Positions 55,144-64,000 of a stretch of DNA of 64,000 nucleotides are shown one piece after another; positions within the stretch are counted from its first letter, which is position 1; every line of letters starts with the position of its first letter. The notes under the pieces are model-generated. The model saw only the letters and a program-made list of their open reading frames with translations. It did not search any database and was not told where the DNA came from. The position numbers and the translations under genes are program-made. Source of the DNA: Armigeres subalbatus (Eukaryota; Arthropoda; Insecta; Diptera; Culicidae); the NCBI RefSeq assembly GCF_024139115.2, contig NC_085140.1, forward strand, positions 32,165,806-32,229,805, in the 5' to 3' direction.

Positions 55144-57693
55144 TCTAAACAGTTTGATAGATGTCTGAAGGAACTTGAGAATATTTGTCATTGTGACAAA
55201 TAGTGGGCTATACGGGCTTATTAACATTAGAAAGCCTTTAATTCCTAATGCATCTCCCTGTTTGAAAACCAATTTTCGAAAATGGAAAAAAATAAAGCAG
55301 GCAAATCAATTGACCTTTCCCGTCAGTTTTTTTTGTTGGGATGTAAAAAATGGGACGTTTAAGTTTATGAAAATCGCCAAAAATTGCAAACAAAAATTCT
55401 TTGGTAGCGACATGCTTTATTTGAGTGCAAATTAATTACAAAACTGCCTGTTCACGGCATTGCGGCGCCAGGATTTTCCTGTGTTTCTGTTATTCGGCCA
55501 TTTCACTCAATGTTACAAAACATCTTAGCAGTTTTTCGAGATTTCTAGAACAAACTTTCTGATTTCATTAAGTCAGCTAAAAGAACTGAAAGAACTTAAT
55601 TTATTGGTGGTGGTGTTTAAGCATATTTATTCACTAGCTTTCACCATGAAATCGAACGCGCACTTCATTTCGATTGAAGTACATCGAAAAACAAACCTGA
55701 AAAAAATATTTGGTAGTCATTCTTATCATGATCAACAATTCATTTTGTTATTATTTTTCTGCAAATCTATTTTTATTTTTTCAAAGCACATTTTCTAAAG
55801 CTGCCGCAGCCAAATTCCCATTTTGCGGGTGGTTTGAAAAGGTTTTCAATTTACTCTTATAGAAGGCTTATAGTGGTTATCTAGATAGGGCCATTTGATC
55901 ATATCATCTTTCAATTTGATCTTGAAAACCATTCCTATAGCGGAATAAAACTTGGAATGTTGCTTGAGTTGGGGGGACCGGGAGTTTTTTAAACCTTCGA
56001 ACTGGCACTTCCAAGTTTAATTCGATAAATGAGATTGTGTTTCGATAAATTGTGTGTTTTCATTCGGATTCTGATAAACCTTTTTCTCAAAGGACCTTAG
56101 CCGGCCCTGTAAACACACCGTGAAACCATATTAAATTTTCAGTTCAGGCGTCCGTAAATTGTCAAAATCGGATGATAATTGACAGAGTTACATTTATTTA
56201 ATTCCACCCAAAATTTGCTTCTCCCAGTTAATTTGGTCATGTACAACACTTTACTAGTGCTAATGGCCGCCACAATCGAACTTTTAATAGCGTAGAAACA
56301 GTTTAAAGTTTGGCTTGTGTCGTTTAATATGTTTCCATCATCATAATGCTAAATCAATGATGATGGTGGTCGCTGCGATGTCAAGCAACACAAACCAAAC
56401 GGTAAATAGACTGCACCGTACCAGAACATAAGTTAAATTTTGGCAGCCATCACCGCACGCAACATGCTGAATAAATGACGAAAACAGAACAATATAACTT
56501 AAGTTGTTGAAAACTAAATTTTTCCGATCGAAAATAATTTTGCGATAATTGAATACCCGCGCGAAATGTAATGTGCAGTATGAACGGAGCTTTAAACTTC
56601 ATAAACAGCACTAGCGCCACGCCAACAAACGGTGGCTTCAAGAACTAGTGCTTGTGTCACGGGGTTGCAAGCAATGATTGTATCGAGAACTGTGACGATT
56701 TTCAGGTAGGTGTTTATATGAAAATACCGTTTTGTAAAAGTGGAAAAATTCACTCCGGCTCAGTGGTGTAGCAACGGAGAGCGAATGTTCGGAATCTACA
56801 TTTTTATTTACTATAATTGGGCCAATTAGGAGTGAAATAAATGGTTGAAAAATATTGAGTATTGTGCGAAATAAATGGGACTCTTTTTTAAAATTATCAA
56901 CCACAAGCCAACGGCTTCCAAAAAGTATAAATCCTTAGTTTTCTGCGGTAGTAATTTACCCTACATGGCCTGAGCTTGCAAAGTCAATCCATGACCATGC
57001 GATCACTTTTTTTCGGATTGGTCCCACTGTGAGTCCGGTCTCACGGGGTGGGTGGCCGTGTTGGGATTTAAATTCGACGGATTCACAGCTCAGCTGGGAC
57101 TTGATTTCATTCATCCTCACCTGCGAAGTTTCTCTCGTTTGCGGTGTGCGGCGGTGCACAGTATCTATAGCTATCCGAGTTGAATGGGAAGTTTGTTGCT
57201 AGTTCATTGCGAGTAATGATAACGATGGCAACGCGCGCGCTGATGATAAGCAGAAGCGGCGGAAAATGTTCCGAGAGGTGAAGCTGAGAGGAATTCGTGT
57301 CGGGCGAGAGCGGGATCAAGGATGAATATCCTGTTGAGTATCGTCAGAAACTATTTCCAGTCAGATTGAACGAAAGTTTTTCGGTAACTGAGCTGTGGGA
57401 ATCGAGTTCAAGGAAAGCGATGGATTTCTCTGATAGTAGTTGAAAAGCAAATTTGTTGGGAATCTTTTTTACCAAAGTTGAAATTGAAACCACAATGAAA
57501 TTGAAACATTCCTGATGGCAGGTTTTGCACAAAAGCCAACAACTCGTCATCATAATGCGATGATTTGTTGAAAATTTCTGGTGAAAGCATTTTAGTATTA
57601 AAATGAACAGTAGTAGTATCTCTAATAACAGAATCTCTAATCAGGGCAGAAATATAATGTTAGTAAATAGCTTAATATGTTTACCTCCTTTTA
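55144..57693. other. No gene recognised; one less AT-rich island
   Basis: Mostly AT-rich. 57000-57330 is richer in GC and CG and non-repetitive, with short open frames on the minus strand. It may contain promoter or untranslated exon sequence; nothing firm. Confidence 0.35.
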
Positions 57694-57796
57694 ACTATTA
57701 ATTTCGACTGTAGTTTAATGATTCGGAGATGGCTTTTCAGTCTTGACAAAATCAAAACACTGTTATTTAATCTTGTCCAACGTTTCGGTCCGTTTG

Positions 57797-57995
57797 CACG
57801 CAAAAAAAAGCGTTCCCGAATTCGTGAACCAGCAAAAATACACAGTGATTTAATTCATGGATTCGGGAACACCAGTCACGTTTTTCAGAATGTTCCAGAA
57901 AACGTGACTGTATTCCCGAATCCGCGACTGTTGTTCATGAAAAAATACACCGTGAACTCGTTAGTTCACGAATTCATGAACGCTTTTTTTGTGTG
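57797..57995. mobile_element. 199-bp foldback MITE inside hammerhead stem-loop II
   Basis: Left end CACGCAAAAAAAAGCGTTC and right end read inward CACACAAAAAAAGCGTTC, followed on both sides by GAATTCGTGAAC. Further inside, ATTCGGGAA and CAGTCACGTTTT also pair, so almost the whole element folds on itself. Comparison with the intact copy at 58223-58238 shows the precise insertion site (GGTCCGTTTG / TGGGACC). Confidence 0.8.
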
Positions 57996-58211
57996 TGGGA
58001 CCTTCCTCAGGGACTCAATTCTTACAGGTTTGTTGCAAAGCAATGGTGAACGATCTTGTGCCAGGCACTGAATTCCAACGAACGATAAACGGAAAGGGTT
58101 TTACCATAAACGCGGTGCTCGAACCGTTCTCGTTTATGTGGGAAAATCCTGACCTCATGACAATCAATGATTCAGCAGAACCACAGTTGAGGATAAACCT
58201 GTAAGAATTGA

Positions 58212-58250
58212 GTCCCTGAGGAAGGTCCCAAACGGACCGAAACGTTGGAC
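58212..58250 (+). ncRNA. Minimal hammerhead ribozyme, type I
   Basis: Order: stem I strand GTCC (58212-58215), CTGAGGA (58216-58222), stem II AGGTCC..GGACC with loop, GAAA (58239-58242), CGT and T as cleavage-site base (58246), then GGAC (58247-58250), which pairs with GTCC. All conserved core positions match. Helix III is only the self-complementary ACGT, as known for hammerheads of Penelope-like elements, which are thought to cleave as dimers. A second copy on the minus strand (57775-57796 and 57996-58014) is split by a MITE. Confidence 0.75.
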
Positions 58251-58313
58251 AAGATTAAATAACAGTGTTTTGATTTTGTCAAGACTGAAAAGCCATCTCC
58301 GTACCTCCTTTTA

Positions 58314-60149
58314 TACCATTATAATGATAACACCACAGGTTAGCTATGCAAAATAAATAACTTGTTCACAATGATATGGAAATGCTAATATCTTCCAAAC
58401 TTGTACATTTTCATAGCAGAATTGGCAAAAGTATAGATTTGATGTTTTCTTTAGGATACGGCAGGCATAGAGAATGTATTTATATAGTGGTGAATTTTAT
58501 TTTTAAACCGAGCGGAGATCGATTTTGTTAATAATGTGAACCGAAACGAGCTTTCTTCTGCCAAGTTTTCACATTGATGCTCTTCCCTTCCCTGAGTGTC
58601 ATTCTACCCATCTGAATTACTTCGCACTGCAATGCAATCAATGTTATTGGTGGTAAAACATTCACAATTTTCTTTGTTAAAGCATTTTTTCTTTAGCGAT
58701 TATGTATTAGTCCTTGCCGAACTTGTTACGGCGTCATTGGAGAAGTCCTGTATCAAACCGCAATCCAGTCCCTCGGAAGAATTTGAACAGAAATATTTCG
58801 AAGCAAAAAGTCACAAAGCCTTATTCCTGGAAGGCATTCACTTCAAATAGGTTGAAATGTAAAAAATGTACTTGCCTCATGCCAAATATAGGTTGGTGCG
58901 GAGTTTGCTCAAAAATAGCAAAACAGAATCAAAGACCGTTGACAGTAATGAAGTGAAACTTGGGAGAGGGGGGTGAGATACGAACGGTTGCATACCTATC
59001 CTACTGACAAAAATGATGAATCCACGTACAATGATATGTTCCACAAATGTGGGTCAGTCATTGATATTTATTTGCTTTATACTTTGGTGGTGTTTTCTAC
59101 CAGCTTTAAACCACCAGTACAACTTATTAAAAATAAAGGAAATCATATGCCATTGGTCCAGAATCGTCAATACAACATACAGACATTTCCACATTTCGCA
59201 CACCCTTCCCGCAACATCAGAAGAGTAAAAACGACATTAAACCAGACCCTGAATCCTGTTAAAGTTTTGCATGCGGTGCATTTTTTCCTGAGTCGATGCG
59301 TGGCACATTTCACATGGTTGGGTTCCCCACCTCGGTCCGGCGGAATTTCGTCATACGTTGAGAAGGGTGGTAGAAAAAAATGATGCAAAATAAACAAATA
59401 GCAGTGGTCCTATGTGGTGTCATGCCAGCAGGACAATGCGACACATGTTCTAATGCACGGCATGTACATTCCGGATCGGGCTCGGCCACTTCTAAACAGA
59501 ACGGACTTGGATTAGGATTTTTGAGCAGTTTTTTGCCAGGGGGCGGAAATGGGACGTCTGATAACATTGGTTTTTGATTCGGATATAGTCACGAACTGTG
59601 CAAAAGGGAAAAAAGGTGGAATAGTAAAATTCGATTCCTCGATATTTCGCAAAGCTCGTGTCAAAAAACTAGCAGTGCGTTTGGTTTATATTTGAATTTA
59701 TTACAAAGATTATACTACTCGGAGACAGAAAAAAATCATGTCTACTACGAGAACACGCGCTTCCGAGTTGAAGTAGGAAGGATTTCATTAACATGACATC
59801 AGATTTTTCGTAAGATAAGATTCATATTTCTCGGAGCACAGGCCGAGACAACTCAGAAAATTTCTCGTCTTCGGCGTTTTAAAGATTGACACATGTTTCG
59901 GAAAATAATACGTTTTCAGCTGTTCAAAAGAAAATCTATTTGCAAATTCAATCCAATATGGAGCATTTAACTTCGAAGCAAATTAATGTAAAATATACAA
60001 CCGAAAATAGTGATTTTCTAGCAACAATCTAAAAGTTGTACTTTACACAAACGTATTATTTTTTTGAATTTCACTCAGGAATTCAACTTTAGATTTTTCA
60101 ATCAAAGTTAATTGCCGATTTTTTGGTTAGCCATCCGACGTGGTAATTA
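58314..60149. other. No gene recognised; cysteine-rich open frames noted
   Basis: 58600-58960 and 59170-59570 contain short coding-like frames. One on the plus strand includes CKKCTCLMPNIGWCGVC. One on the minus strand includes RLRKKCTACKT and GCAKCGNVCML. They could be decayed transposase zinc ribbons (piggyBac style), but spacing and continuity are poor, so I leave them unassigned. A polyguanine-rich piece lies near 58962. Confidence 0.3.
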
Positions 60150-60397
60150 ATTTACAATGTTCTGAAAAACTCCGATGTACATAATGTGGAAGAATTTGAT
60201 TTGAAAAATATATTGAAGGTAACCATTTTCATTCGATGGGATTCGAACCCATGACCCACAGAATGCACGACTGGTGTTTGGGTCATGGGTTCGAGCCCCA
60301 TCGAAAGAAAGAGGTTACTTATAATACATTTTTCAAATCAAAAATCTTTCACATGATGTACATATTCACATCGAAGTTTTTCAGAACATTGCAAAAT
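60150..60397. repeat. Inverted repeat with tRNA-like arms, about 110 bp each
   Basis: The left arm 60150-60258 and right arm 60279-60397 are diverged reverse complements around a 20-nt centre. The inner part of each is TCGATGGGATTCGAACCCAT (right: ATGGGTTCGAGCCCCATCGA), a T-arm/B-box-like sequence. The outer part shares AATGTTCTGAAAAACT and GATTTGAAAAAT. It looks like two opposed copies of a tRNA-derived SINE, or one foldback SINE. Confidence 0.8.
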
Positions 60398-60419
60398 TTA
60401 TGTTTTTATTATTTTACTA

Positions 60420-60662
60420 GCAGACCCGATGAACTTCGTTTCGCCTGAAATCGATTTGTACTCTGAATAGTTATAGAGTTATGTCTAAATTTCTGTTTCA
60501 TTTGTATATGAATCCCCCTTTCCGAGGAGGGAGGGGCCTCGAACCATCCTAAGAACCTTTCCCGGCCCCAAAAACCTCTGCATACAAATTTTCACGCCGA
60601 TCCGCTTAGTAGTTTCCGAGTCTATAAGGTTCAGACAGACAGAAATTTATTCTTATGTATAT
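60420..60662. mobile_element. Widespread dispersed repeat (CAGACCCG...CAGACAGACAG)
   Basis: Starts CTAGCAGACCCGATGAACTT and ends GAGTCTATAAGGTTCAGACA, then GACAGAAATTTATTCTTATG. The central AATTTTCACGCCGATCCG, TAGTAGTTTCCGAG and GACAGACAG order is a pattern I know from many invertebrate repeats, often RTE-like 3' ends or SINEs using them. The family name is uncertain. Confidence 0.55.
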
Positions 60663-61239
60663 AGATTTAAATTAATTTCAAATACAGCCAACACAATTCT
60701 GCTCAAATAATGCAGGATTTTTAGATAACTCGACGATAACGAAATCATTTCACGATAAGTGAGTGTTAAGAAGTTGAATTAAGACCTTTTTTATAATTCT
60801 ATTCTGGGGCATGGTCAACGATATTCCATTAAAATCGAACAGTGCATAGATTTTTTTCATAGGGGTTTCTTCAGTTTCTTTACAGACTTATGCTGCTTAG
60901 AAAAATTGCTTGTGAGTTCCAAAACCGCAAACATATTTAATTTATACGATGGCGACGATGTCGGTGAGCGTCATTCGTTGGCAAATCTATTTATAATCTG
61001 GTCGTATAGAATTATTTGACGTACCTTCTGGGTTTACGGTTTTTTAATTCATCATAGTATGTTATGCACTATAAAAATATATTCACATAGTAATATTATC
61101 ATTCTCTTTTTAAAATCCTTTTTCATTTTGAAACTATTTTTCAGGTTTTTTCTTGATCCGTAGAAGATGAATGTCATTCAAATTATTTTAAGAGAACGAT
61201 GTGTTTTGGAGTTTGTTCGGATCATTCATTGTCTTTAGC
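60663..61239. other. No gene recognised
   Basis: AT-rich sequence without recognisable features. Confidence 0.35.
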
Positions 61240-61490
61240 CCGCACGTAAGATGCAAGAATACAAGGAAACCATGTTGAAGGTGGCTGGGTTCGATTCTTG
61301 GTCCGGTCTAGGAAATTTACGGTTTGAAAACTTTCTCGACTTCTGATAATCGTGTTAGCCTCATGATATACGAATACTAACGAAGGTTCAGAAACCTCGT
61401 AGTTAACAGCCGTGAAAGTGCTTAATGAACACTAAGCTTCGGAGTGAAAATTTCCCAGTGGGCGATGTAATGCCAATAATAAGAAGATTG
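61240..61490 (+). mobile_element. Feilai SINE, diverged copy
   Basis: Matches 30728-31020 with many changes: GAAGGTGGCTGGGTTCGATT, GTGTTAGCCTCATGATATAC, GTGCTTAATGAACACTAAGC and ATGCCAATAATAAGAAG. The A box is degraded (TAGCCCGCACGTAAGATGC). A short deletion lies after GACTTCT. Confidence 0.88.
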
Positions 61491-62242
61491 TCCATTGTCC
61501 ACTTTCCAAAACCGCTGAAAATTTGCTATCCAAAATTCCAAAAATGCGAAACAAGACAACGTGAAACATTTTAGCATGACAACTAAACTTTCAGTTTTTT
61601 ATTGGAATCATTTCGAGATTTTGGTTTTCTTGCATCAGTATTACACAATAATATCAGAATTAAAATCAAAATTCATAATCACATTACAAATACTTCCAAA
61701 TTTCATATCATTTTTAAAATGAAATAAATAAGTTTAAATTATGGTTAAAGCACAGATAAACAGATATAATACTCGTCAAATTTCCATCGTTTACTTATTT
61801 ACTGGTCAATTCAAATAATCATTAGTTGGCCAATCGATCACTCATACCGCCATCTGGTTCATGATTTGCCGTCTAGGATCACTCTAATAAAATTGATAAT
61901 TCTTACTCCTGAATCTCATAAGTTTTGTTATAAACATTTTAAGTTGCCGAAAAATAAATTTCATTTTCTTAGCTAGGTCCTGCTGTAACCAATTTTCGAC
62001 TTTCTTTGAATGAAAGCCCATATGCATCTAAACGCTTCTGTCTGGTATTGGGCGAATAGATGGGATAACCATTGGCGTTAATAAAAGTGGTAAGCTTGGG
62101 TGGGGCCCCGCCTTCCTAGAAAAAAATGAGCCTCCCATAGGTTTTAAAAGTTAGTTCGCAGTGACATCAATTTTTATTATATAGCATAATGAATTAATGA
62201 AAAAGTTTGAAGACAAAACTATCATAAACTATCACTCTACTA
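61491..62242. other. No gene recognised
   Basis: AT-rich; nothing identified. Confidence 0.35.
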
Positions 62243-62319
62243 TAAGGAGCCGTACACTAATTACGTAAGAAGTTTTTCTCCCCGCATCATTACTTACGTT
62301 ATTAGTGTACGTCCCCTTA
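62243..62319. mobile_element. 77-bp MITE, same family as 54967-55143
   Basis: TA at both ends. The left end AGGAGCCGTACACTAATTACG and the right end read inward AGGGGACGTACACTAATAACG are nearly identical, leaving about 20 bases of centre. It is one of the shortest mobile-element remnants in the window. Confidence 0.8.
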
Positions 62320-63689
62320 TGAAATGAGTGGAAGGCAAATGAGCTTGATTCTCATTTCTGAGAACGATTCCTGCGTGCCAGTGAAATCACAGATATAAGT
62401 ATCAAGATATAGAGCTCCGAACAAATTAGTACTCATTTTATGGTTCCAGTGTACTAAGCTTTCGGTACAGTTGGTGCCCAGCGGTACCCAGTAAAACAAA
62501 GCAATCCTTTGATGTCAATTTGAATTTGCTCTAATTGTTCACCGTCGTCATAGCTATTATTGTACTTGTTTGTTTATAATTTTCAAATGAACGTCGGCGA
62601 TGTTATCAGATTGCAGCTGAGATCCAATATCAGGATTGAAATCATAATACCTTCTTTTTCGTTTTAGGTTTTTACTGGATTGTAAGGCTATAATTTCGGC
62701 TAATTATAAATTCTAGGTCAAGATCAGTGAAATTGCACTGGGTGTTAATTATAAAAAGGCAATATCTTATTAATTTGAAAGCATCAAAGTAACCTGATAT
62801 GAACAACAAGAGAGCTACCAAAATATTAATCAAAGCAATCGTGGTACATTCAAAACATGTGGTCAAGCAGAGCATTAGTGATCAACAATAAATTTAATCA
62901 TGATTAAGGTGATTATAGAATTAAGTCCGTGGTGAATTTCAAATTCACCACACGTTTATCTACATACATTTCCAAAACTCCAAATCTAACGTAATAGCTT
63001 TCGTACAGTGCCGAAACACAAATTATGATTGTTCAGCATTACTAAGCAAAAGATCTACCATTATTTCAGCCTCATACGCGTTATGGTTCTTTCATCTCGT
63101 GCTCCTAAAAAAATATTGGAAAAGCACGTGGTTTACAAAATGGCCGATTTCTGGCTTCATTCTATAATCACCTTAAGGCCGTTACAAATATTTAATTACA
63201 ATATGTCTCCGGAAGGTCAAGGAGGGAGGGATAATAAAAAAAATGAAAAAAAAAAATAAAAAATAAAACTCCTCGGCATTGTTAAAGAATTTTTTGAAAA
63301 TCTTCAAAATTATCCGAATTTTCTTTTGTTCCATCTCAAAATGTTATACCAAAATATTATTACCAATAAAACCAATAAAACATCTATCAAAAATTATTCG
63401 ATATCTGTCAAAAATAATTATTAATATATAATAATTATTCGATATCTGTCAAAAGTAAAAAGTAATTTTGCTGTGCAAGAAGGGTTATTTAAAGATTATT
63501 GAAAATCATGAAATCTATTTGATTATTCATAATAATTGATATGATTAATGGATGATCATTAATCATTCACATATTGTGTCAATATTTAATCACGACGGTA
63601 ATCGTTACATACAAAGAGAGTTAATCGTCCAAAGAGTTGAATGATGTTATGATTAAACAAACATCACGGACTGGAATGATATTTTTCCA
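62320..63689. other. No gene recognised
   Basis: AT-rich. Repeated AAAATTATTCGATATCTGTC near 63390-63450 is a short local duplication. The A-rich stretch at 63230-63265 is simple sequence. Confidence 0.4.
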
Positions 63690-64000
63690 GCAGACTTCCG
63701 CTTGTCTAGCAGCATGATAATCTCCACAATTCTCGTCAGCATCCGAGACGGATTCTCATTAAAATCTCTAAAGAATTCCTTTCAGAATCATCGAAGTATT
63801 CCAATCGGAATCCAGACGAATTCACGCTGGATTCCTTTCGGTATTGCTCGTTAATTTGCTTCGGAATTCCTCCGGAGTGGTTCGAAGATTCGTTCCGGAA
63901 TTGTTCGGAGATTTGCTTCGGAATTCCATGACCATTTATTTTAGGATACTTCGATGATTTGCTTCAAAATCACTTGAATATTTAATTCGAAGTCTTTCAA
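63690..64000. repeat. Degenerate GGAATTCCTTCGGA-type repeats, running off the window
   Basis: Diverged units such as TTGCTTCGGAATTCC, TTCGTTCCGGAATTG and ATTCCTTTCGG, related in style to the 18030-20480 minisatellite. Confidence 0.6.

Larger units (their letters stand above)
57694..58301. mobile_element. Penelope-like inverted/direct insertion with hammerhead ribozyme
   Basis: Flanked by the 12-bp duplication TACCTCCTTTTA (57682-57693 and 58302-58313). An inverted copy (57725-57796 joined to 57996-58028) faces a direct copy (58194-58301). Both contain a hammerhead core and the downstream GATTAAATAACAGTGTTTTG. The inverted copy is interrupted in stem-loop II by a 199-bp MITE. Between the copies, 58029-58193 includes a short open frame (GFTINAVLEPFSFMWENPDL) that I cannot assign. 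The hammerhead plus variable-length duplication fits Penelope-like elements. Confidence 0.8.

Noticed and set aside
59167..59567. Cysteine-rich minus-strand frames resembling a piggyBac-type zinc ribbon
   Set aside because: Cysteine spacing is off, frames are short and no DDE transposase segment was found upstream. Left as unassigned.

Overview
The window reads as a repeat-dense stretch of a mosquito genome, most likely Aedes (probably Aedes aegypti). The evidence is two recognisable copies of the tRNA-derived SINE Feilai (30728-31020 and 61240-61490) plus a fragment, several non-LTR retrotransposons of the RTE, I and Jockey groups, many TA-flanked MITEs, and the AT-rich, microsatellite-filled background typical of Aedes introns and intergenic DNA. 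I found no host protein-coding gene that I can name. Two weak exon candidates are listed (6310-6558 and 35968-36080).

Layout. 0-3.3 kb: a 3,067-bp element with hAT-type ends and an 8-bp target duplication, carrying a decayed reverse transcriptase. 3.4-5.45 kb: a TTGG-rich satellite and a long CT tract. 5.6-7.1 kb: possible foldback DNA and a 154-bp tandem repeat. 10-17.6 kb: SINEs, MITEs, a second hAT-like element (13958-14841) and degenerate minisatellites. 18.0-20.5 kb: a 24-bp minisatellite of about 100 units. 20.7-29.4 kb: an RTE element split by a 5.5-kb I-clade element inserted in the opposite orientation. 30-40 kb: SINEs, a near-perfect 60-bp-arm palindrome, and 53-bp and CCCCGAAT arrays. 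40.57-47.2 kb: a nest in which a CGAAACGAAA repeat holds an RTE element, which holds a 4,130-bp hAT-like element, which holds a pogo-type MITE and a Penelope-like palindrome. 47.7-49.2 kb: a large inverted repeat with a conserved ORF, again holding a Penelope-like palindrome. 49.9-51.2 kb: a 1.3-kb terminal-inverted-repeat element. 52-54 kb: a 5'-truncated RTE copy and a Jockey-type ORF1. 54.5-64 kb: MITEs, a third Penelope-like insertion with a hammerhead ribozyme core, a tRNA-like inverted repeat and a Feilai copy.

The most notable theme is a set of short Penelope-like insertions. Several carry hammerhead ribozyme cores (CTGARGA, stem II, GAAA). Three are precise insertions of 186-608 bp with 11-13-bp target duplications, and each is built as an inverted copy followed by a direct copy of the same sequence. 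A second theme is repeat-filled hAT-like elements: good ends and 8-bp duplications around kilobases of degenerate tandem repeat and nested elements, with no transposase seen.

All retrotransposon ORFs are broken by frameshifts, stops or insertions, so nothing here looks autonomous today. Boundaries backed by target duplications are firm. Family names rest on motif recognition without database searches.
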